64,000 nt of DNA, from positions 13,335,501 to 13,399,500 of the forward strand of contig BSBM01000606.1 of the NCBI GenBank assembly GCA_027924585.1, given 5' to 3'. The DNA is from Larix kaempferi. Taxonomy: Eukaryota; Streptophyta; Pinopsida; Pinales; Pinaceae. The notes below the pieces were generated by a model, which did no database searches, was not told the origin of the DNA, and saw only the letters and a list, made by a program, of their open reading frames with translations. This document shows positions 11,199 to 20,978 of this stretch, piece by piece. The number at the start of each line of letters is the position of its first letter. Within the stretch, counting starts at the first letter, position 1. A program made the position numbers and the translations under genes.

Positions 11199-11922
11199 TC
11201 AATTCTGAAAATAAAATATGGTTTTGCTTTGATTAAGTGGATTACCAACAAGATCTCCAGTATATCTAAGAGTAGTTCCTACCCATATAGGAAGAGGAGG
11301 ATCTGTAGGTGGTAGATCATTAGGTTCTTGTGTATCTGGATCTTCTATTCGCTCAAAAAGAGTTATCTTCCTCTTAAAGAATTTGATCATGCTCCAAAAA
11401 CATGTGCTTGAGTTCACCAACAATGGATGCAAGCAAATCTGGAGGCTTCCTGAACTTTCTCTTCCTACCAAACATAGTGAGAACAAATCCAAAAACATGA
11501 AGATCATTATGAAGCATGTCATTCGAGCCAATTGAGGTAGAATCAACTCCATGATTATATATAGTTCTTTGATATCTCCTTTGAACCAACATAGGTGAGA
11601 TCATAACCAAATGAACTAATACATGATAGTGATGGCTTGGACTTCAAATCAGCTCCAAGAATTGAAAGATGCTTTCTTATGATCTCCTTTGAACCATCAG
11701 GGGCGAGATCAAAACCAAAATCACAAGGATATGCATAAGACTTGAACCCAAGCGAATGATGGTGTCTTCCATCTTCGGTGAAAATCTGTAAACATGTTAC
11801 AATGACCAAATAGGAGTCCATAGGAAGCATTTGATCAAGGAGGGCGAATGCATCACCTCCAAAATCTGATTTTACCTCCAAAATACTCAGTAGGTCATCA
11901 TCTTGCACATAAGTAGGCTCAT
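11199..11922 (-). pseudogene. Downstream part of an unrecognised ORF of the 10.8-kb element
   Basis: Minus frames from 11922 to about 11370 read PTYVQDDDLLSILEVKSDFG, then further Asp/Leu/Ser-rich sequence including FGRKRKFRKPPDLLASIVGE after a frame change. The start of this segment continues in frame from 14824-14789 and from 19119 upward once the two nested elements and their target duplications are set aside, so the three pieces were one coding stretch. I recognise no domain. It holds several stops and frameshifts, notably near 11555 and 11370. It could be a gag-like or captured ORF. Confidence 0.5.
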
Positions 11923-12000
11923 TGATCCAGATATTGGGAGCTGAGAACCGGAAGGCTTGAATGCTGAGAGAGGAGGAGATTAAGCATGCAAATCTATCAT

Positions 12001-12100
12001 AAAATTCAGATGAAAAACACTAATCTTGCATGAGAATAAGCATGAACAAAAAAATTCAGATGAAAAACACTAATCTTGCATGAGAATAAGCATGAACAAA
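12001..12100. repeat. Exact 50-bp tandem duplication inside one LTR
   Basis: Positions 12001-12050 and 12051-12100 are identical. The partner LTR has one copy (about 14371-14420), so the duplication arose after insertion. Confidence 0.9.
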
Positions 12101-12260
12101 AAAATATGAAATGAATGGGATTTGAAGCTCAAAGAGGAGCCCCACCTCTAAAACTAATTACCAATAAGTCACTCAGATTTAATTAATCTCATAATGAACA
12201 ATAGAAAATAGGAGAGAAACCAAATGAGTAACTTGTTATTATGAGAAGGCTTGCTGGGCC

Positions 12261-12268
12261 TTTATATA
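12261..12268 (-). promoter_or_regulatory. LTR TATA box
   Basis: Minus-strand TATATAAA followed by GGCCCAGC. It is conserved at 14591-14598 in the partner LTR and is consistent with minus-strand transcription. Confidence 0.5.
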
Positions 12269-12504
12269 ACATTATTACAATGTGTCTTGAGGCCACACCA
12301 TGGGCCAAAACTATGTGTTTCCAAATACCATGGATATGAGAGGGTGGCCTCTCCATTTAATACTTTTATAATAAATGAGAGAGGGTGGCCTCTCCATTTA
12401 ATTATCTTATGGCTTATACATCCAAATTTATACCATAAGCCCCCTAAAATTCGGATCATTCCTCCCCCCTTAGAAAATGATGGTCCCAATCATTTCATGC
12501 TAAA

Positions 12505-13060
12505 AAGAGACCCATGATTACAATGTGCTAGTTACCAATGAAGAGAAGGGTTTTGTGTGGTTGACCCATAAGCGTGGTTTTTGCGAGGTTGACCCATAAC
12601 CCCAGGTTTTTCAAGGGTGACCCATAACCATGACAGCAATGGAAATCTTAATTCCAATGAACAGAAGAGTTTTGTGTGGTTGACTCATAACCATGGGTTT
12701 TGTGTGGTTGACCCATAACCATGGGTTTTGTGTGGTTGACCCATAACCATGGTGGCAATGAAAAGCTTGTTTGCAGTGAAGAGAAGAGTTTAGTGTGGTT
12801 AACCCATAACTATGGGTTTTGTGTGGTTTACCCATAACCATGATTACAATATATAACTGTGAGTTTTGTGTGGTTGACCCATAACCATGGGTTTTGTGTG
12901 GTTAACCCATAACCATGGGTTTTGTATGGTTGACCCAAAATTGTGACTACAATACATACATGTGGGTTTTGTGTGGGTGCCCCCATAACCGTGGGTTTTG
13001 TTTGGTTGAACCATAACCATAGGTTTTGTGTGGTTAACCATAACCATGATTACAATAAGA
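12505..13060. repeat. 28-bp minisatellite (CATAACCATGGGTTTTGTGTGG)
   Basis: The basic unit is 28 bp, CCCATAACCATGG followed by GTTTTGTGTGGTTGA; perfect neighbouring units are seen at about 12690-12746. Units are grouped into larger blocks separated by variants containing GAAGAGAAG or TACAATA. 28 is not a multiple of 3, so short ORFs across it are by-products and not a protein repeat. Confidence 0.85.
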
Positions 13061-13094
13061 TTTCAAAAATTCAAAATTCATGATCTTTGGTGCA

Positions 13095-14230
13095 GTTGAT
13101 GTCTTGCTGCAAATCCATTCAGATGTTTTGATGCATGTAGTGAAATTGAATTCTATTGAAGACCCATTTGATATCTCAAAGAGACCTTTCCATCCATATA
13201 ACATACTTTCTCTAGGGTGGCCCAGAGATTGAGAAAATGTTTGTTGAAGCTTAAGAGAGACACGCACACTATTTTGCAGACATATGTTGGTTCAATCAAT
13301 GGTATCTCTCAAACCAGAAATCCAAATGAAAAACCATGAAACACCCATTTTAGCTGTCAAAAAGAGCTTCCCAATGAGCTATAGAAGAGCCTCTGAGACA
13401 TTCTTTGGATTCTATAGCACTTGTTTAAAGTTGCCGTGCATCCGACCGCATTATGTACAAACATGTGCTACTTCAGACACGCATATCAAACAAAGCAGGA
13501 AACAAAATGAAATTCCATGAAATACCCATTTCAGGTATTGAAGAGATATTTCTATCCATATGTGGACCTCCTACTAAGGTTTCCTGATAAGTGAGAAAAT
13601 ATCCATGGAAGTATGGGTGCACACGGCCTCCTTGGAACACAAATATGTTGAGATACAATTGATGATATCTCTCAAAACAGGAAGCCAAATGGGATCCCGT
13701 GAAATACCCATTTCAGATATTGAAGAGATGTTTCTAGCCATGTGTCGAACTCCTTCTGAAGTTTCCTGATAGTTGAGAAAATATCTGTGGAAGTATGGGT
13801 GCACGCGGCCACCTTGGCACAAAATATGCTTAGATACAATCGACGATATCTCTCAAACCAGGAAGCCAAATGGGACTCTATGAAATACCCATTTTAGATA
13901 TTGAAGAGCTATTTATAGAAATGTGTAAAAACCTTTTTGATGTTTCTTGGGAAATGAGAAAATCCAGGTCGAATTTGAAGGGTGCGCGGCCACGTTGGTT
14001 ACAGATATGTGCTGCTTGAAATGAGGATATCTTATAAACTAGATAATGAAATGAAATTCCGTTAAATACCCATTTGAGATAATGGAAATACCTTTCCGAT
14101 GAAATATGGTAGAGCCTCTAAAACATCCTGGGGATGTCATGGAATCTGTTCAAATTTTTTTGAATGTGAGAGTGTTGACTCTAGAGATGTCAAGGGTTTG
14201 TAGAGAAACATGGGATGTTGTAGAGGTTGT
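13095..14230. repeat. Six 181-bp tandem units
   Basis: The word ACCCAT, most often within AAATACCCATTT, recurs at 13162, 13343, 13524, 13706, 13887 and 14068, giving spacings of 181, 181, 182, 181 and 181 bp. Other shared blocks are GATATCTCTCAAA, GAGAAAAT and GGGTGCRCGCGGCC. Units 3-5 are most alike; units 1, 2 and 6 are more diverged. The period is not divisible by 3, which argues against coding. Confidence 0.9.
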
Positions 14231-14286
14231 GGAACCTCTGTTGAACCCTCATCATGCTTCAAAATATTGTCCCGATGGAGAGCATA

Positions 14287-14301
14287 CCCACTCTGATACC
14301 A
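14287..14301 (-). promoter_or_regulatory. Primer-binding site of the 2.87-kb element
   Basis: Minus strand TGGTATCAGAGTGGG, one base after the LTR end (14303). The first 11 bases match the initiator-Met tRNA 3' end. Confidence 0.8.
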
Positions 14302-14302
14302 T

Positions 14303-14788
14303 TGATCCAGATCTTGGGAGTTGAGAAACGGAAGGCATGAATTTCGAGAGAGGAGGAGATTAAGCATGCAAATCTATCATAAAATTCAAATGAAAAACAC
14401 TAATCTTGCATGAGAATAAGCATGAACAAAAAAATATGAAGTGAATGGAAGGTGAGGCTCAAAGAGGAGCCCCACCTCTGAAACTAATTACCAATAAGTC
14501 ACACGGATCTAATTAATATAACAATGAACAATGGAAAATAGGAGAGAAACCAAATGAGTAACTTGTTATTATGAGAAGTCTTGTTAGGCCTTTATATAAC
14601 ATTATTACAATGTGTCTTGAGGCCATACCATTGGCCAAAACTATGTGCTTCCAAATACCATGGATATGAGAGGGTGGCCTCTCCGTTTAATTTTTTTATG
14701 ATAAATGGGAGAGGGTGGCCTCTACATTTAATTCTTTTATGGCTTATACATCTGAATTTAGACCATATGCACCCTAAAATTCAGATCA
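14303..14788 (-). repeat. 5' LTR of the 2.87-kb element (486 bp)
   Basis: Direct repeat of 11923-12458, lacking the 50-bp duplication. It is flanked on the right by target copy CTCAT (14789-14793). Confidence 0.92.
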
Positions 14789-14824
14789 CTCATGGGAATT
14801 AGAGATTTTGAAAGTCTCTTCAAT
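14789..14824 (-). other. Sliver of the 10.8-kb element between its two guests
   Basis: 36 bp that continue the minus-strand frame of 11922 and of 19119-20111. It ends at the chromovirus target copy TCAAT (14820-14824). Confidence 0.7.
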
Positions 14825-15206
14825 TGTTAGAATCCATGTCAACCCTTCTCTTTATTTGTTAGTATATTGTTGTTGGGTGCATATGCTTTGTAAGTCGTCC
14901 CGTAGTATTTGTTCATCCATAGTTTGTATTAGCCCATGGTATTGAACCATAGTATTGGACGCATATGCTTTGTACGTCCTCCCATAGTATTATATGTTCC
15001 ATGGTATTGACCCAAAGTATTGGGCATAGACTTAGTATATAAGTGTGTGTTGAGGCCAGTGAAGGCACCGTGAAGTTATTTGTATTGAGCTTGCTTAAAG
15101 GAGATTGCCCCCTCGAAGTGGCTTGCGATCAATAAAGTGATTCCGAGTTCTGTTATTACTATTATCTTATGTATTTTAATTAATTAATTGTTGCAGGTTC
15201 CTCACA
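14825..15206 (+). repeat. 5' LTR of the 4.29-kb chromovirus
   Basis: Direct repeat of 18735-19118. It has TATATAAG at 15036-15043 and an AATAAA polyadenylation-type signal near 15131. Two related blocks, each CGCATATGCTTTGTA-like and CCATAGTATT-like, recur within the LTR. Confidence 0.93.
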
Positions 15207-15208
15207 TT

Positions 15209-15220
15209 TGCTATCAAAGC
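15209..15220 (+). promoter_or_regulatory. Primer-binding site of the 4.29-kb chromovirus
   Basis: TGCTATCAAAGC differs from the tRNA-Met site TGGTATCAGAGC at two bases. It starts two bases after the LTR end. Confidence 0.75.
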
Positions 15221-16366
15221 ACTTTCTTGGGCTTGTTGGGTGGAATTTCTGCCAAATTTTTTTTCGCATCTTTTGTAGATTTGGATCTGGGAATAATACC
15301 TATCCACTTAACTGTGGGAAGTACTTGGGAATAATCCCTAAAAATCATTATGAGGAGTACCACAGGAACCTCGAAGTAGCTATCACATTGAGAGGACCTA
15401 CCAATGAAAAGGGAAATGACCCCTACCTGATTTACTAGTTCCCACCCATGAGATAAACCAAGAGTTGTTGTTTGTGGTAGAGCGGTTATCATTTTTACCT
15501 GAGCCATGGACTGAGGGGTACTGTCACAATACGCAAGCCGTTAGACAACATTGGTGGCCGAGTGAAACCATTGAACCATTAGGAAGCTGAACATACTTGG
15601 GTTCCATATCTATTTTCAGCTAAACTGTTGCCGATCACTTCCACGCAGTTGGAGATCCATCCGTTGCTGATCACTTCTGCACCATTGCAGATCCATCTGT
15701 TGCTGATCCATTCTGTGTCGTTTCAGATCCATCCATTTTAGATCTAGCCAGTTTAGATCCATTCCAATCCGTTTTAGATCTAGTCGTTTCAGATCCATTC
15801 TAAAAGTAGTTTCAGATTTAGTTGGTTTTAATCCCTTCCAAGCCATTTCATATCCATTACGAAATTCATTATAGATCCATTCTTAAAAAAAAAAAACTAT
15901 TTTTTCTCCATATCCCCTTGGCTTTAACGTTGTTTCCCTTGAAACTTAACTGACACCCTTGCAATCCCATTCATTCATGAGGCCCCTATCCCAAATTCCA
16001 CTTCCCAAAGCCAGAAATCTCACATTTGTCTATTTTTAGGGTTTTTCATAACTTCTTCGATTTTCACCCAATCACCTTCAAGTTTTTCCATCGTGTACAT
16101 TCCCTATTTCTGCTTCTTTGTCCCTCTCTGGTAAATTTTCTCATTCTTTCACCTCGCTTCTGAAATCTTCATTTTATGCTTCCCTGTCCATTTGAAAGTG
16201 TCCAAACCCTAGTCAAATCCCAATTACCCATCAAATTTTTTCCCAAATCCAAATTTCCCTTTACTAAATAATCTTATGTTTGTGTTTTTCTACCCATTCA
16301 CAAACCAAAAACAAAAAAACAAAAAAACTCCTAGTTTTAGTTGTCACCCTCGTAGGAGCACAAATC
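15221..16366 (+). other. Leader of the 4.29-kb chromovirus, with GATCCATTC repeats
   Basis: About 1.15 kb without a coding domain. From about 15650 to 15885 a degenerate repeat (TTTCAGATCCATTC and variants) occurs about ten times. The minus-strand reading MDLKRLDLKR is an artefact of the repeat. From 15890 on the leader is pyrimidine-rich up to the gag ATG at 16367. Confidence 0.6.
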
Positions 16367-17644
16367 ATGGAGGACGAACTTGCAGCCCTCAAAACCAAAC
16401 ACCAAAATTTGGATGAAAATTTTCTCATCCTCCATCTTCAGCATTCCGCCATGAACACTGGGTTCTCTTCTTCCAGCCATTTTCCTGGGCCAAAGCTTGA
16501 TTTTCCTCGCTTCAATGGTCATGATCGAACTAGATGGATATACCGAGCAAAAAAATATTTCACTCTGCATAATACTTTTGATGTCCAAAAATTTCCACTT
16601 GCATCCTTTCATTTGCAATAGGAAGACCTTCAATGGTACCATTAATACACCAGGGCTCATGACGAGCCAAAATGGACAGATTTTCGCCAAATCCTCTTGC
16701 AACGATTTGGTTCTAATTCTTTTGATGACTTCACAGGAGCACTCACTAAACTTTGCCAAATTGGCACTCTGAGAGAGTATCAGACATAATTTGAGAAACT
16801 AGCCAATCACAAAGAAGGATTGTGTGATGAATTCTACAAGAGTTGTTTTATCAGTGGTCTTAAGGATGAAATATGCTCAGAGGTTAAAATGTTCTATCCC
16901 AAAAAAATGATGGAAGTTATAGGGTTGGCTAAGTTGGCAGAGGACAAGATCACATCCCAAGAACGCTCCAAATCCACTTTTGTTCCATTCAGAAATATGG
17001 TTTCACAATGACCTCCTATCACACCAGCTCCTTGCACAACTCCTAACAAGCATTTTTCTATAGCAGAGATGCGGGCACATAGAGAAAAAGGGCTTTGTTA
17101 TAATTGTGAAGAGAAATTCACCCGGGGACATAAATGTGTTGAGCAACAGCTCTATCTCTTAGAGGTGGATTGTTCTCCTGCCTCTGAACTTGGTGCAGAA
17201 GGTCCAGATACACTAGATGATCAGGTCGACATTCAACAGCCGCTTGTTGACCCTCCGTCTCCAGACGAGCACCCAAAAATACCTCTCCATTATTTAGCTG
17301 AGGTCACCACCCCGCAAAAAATGCGGGTCAGGGGTTACTTCAAGAAGATCCCTCTTACAATACTCATTGATTCTGGTAGCACTCATAACTTCATTGACTC
17401 TCAGATCGCCAAACAGGGTGATTGTTTTGTCCATCCTTGCTCTAACTTTGAAGTCATGGTTTCGAATGGGTGCACCTTACCTTGCAAGGGGAAGTGTTGC
17501 AGTGTGCATATCTCTATGGAATATTATAAGCTACACCCTGACATGTTTTCCTTTTCCTTAGGAGGATGTGATGTGGTTTTGGGCGTTCAATTGTTACACA
17601 CACTTGGCCCCATCTTATGGGATTTTGCTGAACTTTGGATGTAG
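16367..17644 (+). pseudogene. Chromovirus gag-protease
   Basis: ATG at 16367 follows the leader, and the frame runs to 17644 with stops near 16619, 16788 and 17009 and no frameshift noticed. Gag begins MEDELAALKTKHQ and has LDFPRFNGHDRTRWIYRAKK (about residues 44-63) and later FEKLANHKEGLCDEFYKSCF. The zinc knuckle is CYNCEEKFTRGHKC (about 17096-17137). The retropepsin motif ILIDSGSTHNFID (about 17363-17400) keeps the catalytic D-S-G, followed by GGCDVVLGVQLL. Both parts share one frame, as in chromoviruses with a fused gag-pol. Confidence 0.88.
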
Positions 17645-18706
17645 TTTTCAGTCAATGGGAAACGACACATATTTATGGGCTTACAACCAAGGTCTCTCTA
17701 CATCATCAGTTCACATCGCCTAGAAAAGATCCTTAAGAAGAATTCACATCGTGTCATCCCTCAACTCCATTCCATTGAGATGCACCCATCAATGGTCTCC
17801 ACTACTACCTTGGATAGATATGCAGGTGTCCTTGCTGAGTCAGTGGACTTGTCGCCTTCAAGAGACCTTTCTAGTAAAAATTTAGCCACATAACCATATG
17901 AGAAGATGGATATTTTTCCTGTAGTATGAAAGTGGCAGCCATACCTATTAGGGAATTATTTTGGCATCAACACTGATCACCAAAGTCTGAAAAAATTCTA
18001 GGAACAATGAGTCTCCTCCCCAGCACACCTAGAATGGGTTATCCAACTCACAGGTTATGCCTATGCAATCACTTACAAGAAGGGGCACTCTGAGTTCCTC
18101 AAAATGTATGATCAGGAAAAATGTAACTTCTTTTGGAAGGGATTGAAAATGACAGTCCAACAGATGGTGGCTGGCTATGATACTTTCCACATCAAAAATA
18201 GGGTGAAACGAAACTCCTTCCGGGACTGCTCGAACCTTTTCTCATCCCTACATAGAATTGGACAGTTATTTCTATGGGTTTCCTTGAAGCACTCTGGTGG
18301 TACAATACCACATCTATAATGACACCATATGAAGCAATCTATGGAAAGGAACTGCTCGTTATTCTATCATACACCCTCAGTAGTTCCCCACTCCAGGAAA
18401 TTGACTCGGTTCTTCGAAACCACAATCATATTCTTCCTAGTTTGCAGGACAATACTCACATGGCAAGAATTCAAATGAAACAACGAGTCGATCAGCACCA
18501 TTCTGAGCGTACTTTTCAAGCAAGTGATATGGTTCTTCCTCATCTACATCCTTCCAAGCAATCCTCCCTAAAGCTCAAACAATGTCAGCTTCTCTCTCAA
18601 TCTATCACAGAGGTATTCATTCAGTGGAACAGAATGCAACCTGAGGATGTTACAGTGGAGCCACTCCTTCGGACCCCGCATCAATTCCCACATCTAAATC
18701 TTTGAG
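17645..18706 (+). pseudogene. Chromovirus pol remnant: RNase H end, integrase, chromodomain-like tail; RT absent
   Basis: The protease frame continues to a conserved pre-RT word near 17830 (LAESVDLSPSRDLSSK). It then jumps to RNase H sequence INTDHQSLKKFLEQ (about 17960), so fingers, palm and thumb are deleted. Integrase zinc-domain sequence (about 18110-18230) follows. After a frame change come WYNTTSIMTPYEAIYGKEL (about 18307) and the integrase C-terminus with RVDQHHSERTFQASDMVL. The end VFIQWNRMQPEDVTVEPLL (about 18610-18670) is the final strand and helix of a chromodomain. Integrase catalytic residues are also missing. Confidence 0.82.
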
Positions 18707-18734
18707 GAAAAATATTTTTCTAAGGGAGAGGGGA

Positions 18735-19118
18735 TGTTAGGAACCTGTTCCAACCCTTCTCTTTACTTTGTTAGTATATAATTGTTGGGCGCATATGCTT
18801 TGTAAGTCATCCCATAGTATTTGTTGATCCATAGTTTGTATTAGCCCATGGTATTGACCAATAGTATTGGACGCATATGCTTTGTAAGTTGTCTCGTAGT
18901 ATTATATGTTCCATGGTATTGACCCATAGTATTGGGCATAGACTTAGTATATAAGTGTGCGTTGAGTTCAATCAAGGCACCGTGAAGTTATTTGTACTGA
19001 GCTTGCTTAAAGGAGGTCTCCCCCTCGAAGTGGCCTACGATCAATAAAGTGATTATGAGTTCTTCTATTACTGCTATCTCATGTATTTTCATTAATTAAT
19101 TATTGCAGGTTCCTCACA
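18735..19118 (+). repeat. 3' LTR of the 4.29-kb chromovirus
   Basis: Direct repeat of 14825-15206 with TATATAAG at 18948-18955. It is preceded by the polypurine tract TAAGGGAGAGGGGA (18720-18734). Confidence 0.93.
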
Positions 19119-20111
19119 TCAACTTCTAGAGTAGTAGCTGACATCTCTTTCTTAGGATTCAAATCAGAAGATTAATCAACTCCATCAGTTGTGTTACTTT
19201 CATTCCATAGTCCACTCTCTTCATTTGCATGTGTGTGAAGAGTGAACTGTTTAGAGAGAGGTAGAAAGTGAGAGAACTCATAGAGTTTCGACTGGTAGTT
19301 TGAAACACCTTTTGAAATGATATTTCTTGAAACCATGTCTTGTATTTCAACTTCATCTTGAATAACTTCATCATGAGAGATGATAGAGGCTGAAACATGA
19401 ATAGAGAGCACTGGAGGTAGTACTACTGGGCTTGTTCTCCAAATGGATAACATCATCCTCTTCATTCTTTCCAAATAATCTGTCCAATCTTGTCTAGTTA
19501 TGACTTGGATGTTCAACAGGGTTAATGAGGTAATCCATATTGCAAATCATAGTACTACATATTGTTGTCAAGGCTCTGTCACAATCATCTAGCCAATCTT
19601 ATTCCTCTTCATAGGAAGCAAAATCTATCTTAACACCAATACACATATCGAAAAGACAATATATCTTCAGGTATGCTGACATCTTTGGTTTCCATTATTC
19701 ATAGTTGTATGGAGAGAGAGAAGGAAGTGATTTCATATCCATGGAAGTTGTTGTAGAATTCGAATCTACTGCTACAACTGTAGAAAACAATTGCAACTGC
19801 AGAAAACTATTGCAACTGCAGAAACTGCTACAACTGCAGATTTCCTGCAATTGTAGAAAACTACTGCAACTGCAGAAAACTTTGAAACTGCTGCAATTGC
19901 AAAACACTTCGAATAACCTACAAAAACAATGGAGATCCATAGTAGCTGTTGAATTCGAATCTGTTGAAGATGGAATAACTTGTAAAACAAATGAAATTGT
20001 TGATGGAGATTTGTTGCAAATTTGAATGAACATTGACATAAGACAATGAGCACATGTGACTGGATCCTTCACACCTAGATAGACCTCATTGGATTTCTCC
20101 ATTGAATTCAA
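19119..20111 (-). pseudogene. Upstream part of the unrecognised ORF of the 10.8-kb element
   Basis: Begins about 125 bp inside the primer site with MEKSNEVYLGVKDPVTCAHC (Met near 20105). It passes through a Cys/Ser/Phe/Leu-rich stretch caused by a CTGCAACTGCAGAAA repeat. Further damaged frames near 19516-19172 (LDRLFGKNEEDDVIHLE-type sequence) end with MSATTLEVD at 19119, where the chromovirus interrupts. The reading continues at 14824 and then at 11922. No domain is recognised. The position directly after the primer site is that of gag. Confidence 0.45.
19770..19915. repeat. CTGCAACTGCAGAAA minisatellite
   Basis: About eight imperfect copies of a 15-19-bp unit built from TTGCAACTGCAGAAAA. 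They give alternating Cys-Asn/Ser-Phe codons on the minus strand. Confidence 0.7.
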
Positions 20112-20224
20112 GAAAAGTGCACCAGGAATTGTTGTGGAAATACAGGCCTCTAGGGCTAAATGAAAGATAGTTGCTCAAAGAATTGCTGCAACTGTTGCTG
20201 TTGCAATTCGAATAGATGGCTGTA

Positions 20225-20236
20225 GATATGATACCA
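20225..20236 (-). promoter_or_regulatory. Primer-binding site of the 10.8-kb element
   Basis: Minus strand TGGTATCATATC directly abuts the LTR end at 20237. It has two mismatches to the initiator-Met site TGGTATCAGAGC. Confidence 0.75.
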
Positions 20237-20973
20237 TGTGATAATATACATGATAGATCTCACATATATATTAAATATCACTCAAGAATTGTAGAGAAGA
20301 AGAAGAAGAAGCAATGTATCAATTATCACTCATAAACTCAGAAATGCAAAAATCTGTGGTATAATCATACATCAACTATAAGCTGGCACTATGAAAAAAT
20401 GAATACAATACAATACTATCAAGTGAATTCAAAGTAACTAAAAGTGATTTGAATTCTCCTCAATGTGTGGCTTGGATAGCATTGGAGACATCACCCAATC
20501 AGTGGCAGTAGTCAGAAATAGTAAAAAATCAGTCAAATGAGTCTAACTGAGTCTAACTGAGCCATGTGAACACAAATCAAGGGATGGATACTACAAGGAG
20601 GGAACATGAGACTGACGAGGATGTCAGTAGGTCAAGTGGCACTCCGATATAGACAAATGGAAGATATAGGAAGTTAAACTAAGGAATAAATGCAAGAGCT
20701 GGTCAATCAATGCTGTAACTGACTATTAGTGATCCAAGTAGTGTAGTAGGGCACATATGTCATTTGGGTGAGGAAAACAAGGTGCACTAGGTAGGTAGGA
20801 GGGCTCCTAAGGGATAAAAACAAGCTCTAGGGGGATGGACATAGTCTCCAAGTGTTGGGGATACTTCCATCCTAATGAATGGATGCATGCAAATGCATTC
20901 ATGATGACTGGATGCATGCAATATGCATGCATGCATGAAGTAAATAAAAAATGATGGTGAGAATATTCCAACA
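20237..20973 (-). repeat. 5' LTR of the 10.8-kb element (737 bp)
   Basis: Direct repeat of 10169-10913, bounded on the right by CTAAG (20974-20978). It contains a 10-bp tandem duplication GTCTAACTGA (about 20541-20560) absent from the other copy. Confidence 0.9.
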
Positions 20974-20978
20974 CTAAG

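Larger units (their letters stand above)
11923..12458 (-). repeat. 3' LTR of the 2.87-kb element (536 bp)
   Basis: Direct repeat of 14303-14788. It is 50 bp longer only because of an exact internal 50-bp duplication at 12001-12100. Minus-strand TATATAAA lies at 12261-12268. Confidence 0.92.
11923..14788 (-). mobile_element. 2,866-bp non-autonomous LTR element built of tandem repeats
   Basis: LTRs at 11923-12458 and 14303-14788 start TGATCCAGAT and end with GATCA. The flanks are an exact 5-bp target duplication CTCAT (11918-11922 and 14789-14793). A primer site (minus TGGTATCAGAGTGGG) lies next to the right LTR, and a purine run (minus AAGGGGGGAGGAA) lies next to the left one, so it is in minus orientation. 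The 1.84-kb interior has no coding domain. It consists almost wholly of a 28-bp minisatellite (12505-13060) and six 181-bp tandem units (13095-14230). It fits a small non-autonomous derivative mobilised by another element. Confidence 0.9.
14825..19118 (+). mobile_element. 4.29-kb chromovirus (Ty3/gypsy) with RT deleted
   Basis: LTRs of 382 bp (14825-15206) and 384 bp (18735-19118) start TGTTAG and end CCTCACA. Flanks TCAAT (14820-14824) and TCAAC (19119-19123) are a 4-of-5 target duplication. A tRNA-Met-like primer site follows the left LTR, and the purine tract AAGGGAGAGGGGA precedes the right one, so it is plus-oriented. It encodes gag, protease, a remnant of RNase H, integrase and a chromodomain-like end. 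RT is missing. Short LTRs and the C-terminal sequence suggest the Reina branch, but that is from memory of the family. Confidence 0.9.
10169..20973 (-). mobile_element. 10.8-kb non-autonomous LTR element with two nested insertions
   Basis: Direct repeats of 745 and 737 bp bound the element. They start TGTGATAATATA and end ATATTCCAACA on the plus strand. Minus orientation is set by a primer site abutting the right LTR (20225-20236) and a G-run abutting the left LTR (10914-10920). Flanks are ATAAG (10164-10168) and CTAAG (20974-20978), a 4-of-5 target duplication. Element B near 52670-52695 shows the uninterrupted version of the target. Without its two guests the element is about 3.6 kb. It has a decayed ORF but no retroviral enzyme domains, so it must have moved in trans. 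The superfamily is not determinable; the G-run followed by TGTTGG and the tRNA-Met site would fit Copia. Confidence 0.85.

Noticed and set aside
12505-13060. Possible CRISPR-like array
   Set aside because: Units are contiguous 28-bp tandem repeats without unique spacers, inside an LTR element of a plant genome.
13095-14230. Protein-coding repeats on the minus strand (ORFs of 65-82 codons)
   Set aside because: The 181-bp period is not a multiple of 3, so the frame changes with each unit. The similar short ORFs are by-products of the repeat.
19705-20025. Plus-strand ORF of 106 codons over the CTGCAACTGCAG repeat
   Set aside because: Low-complexity shadow on the strand opposite to the element; stops are rare only because of the repeat.
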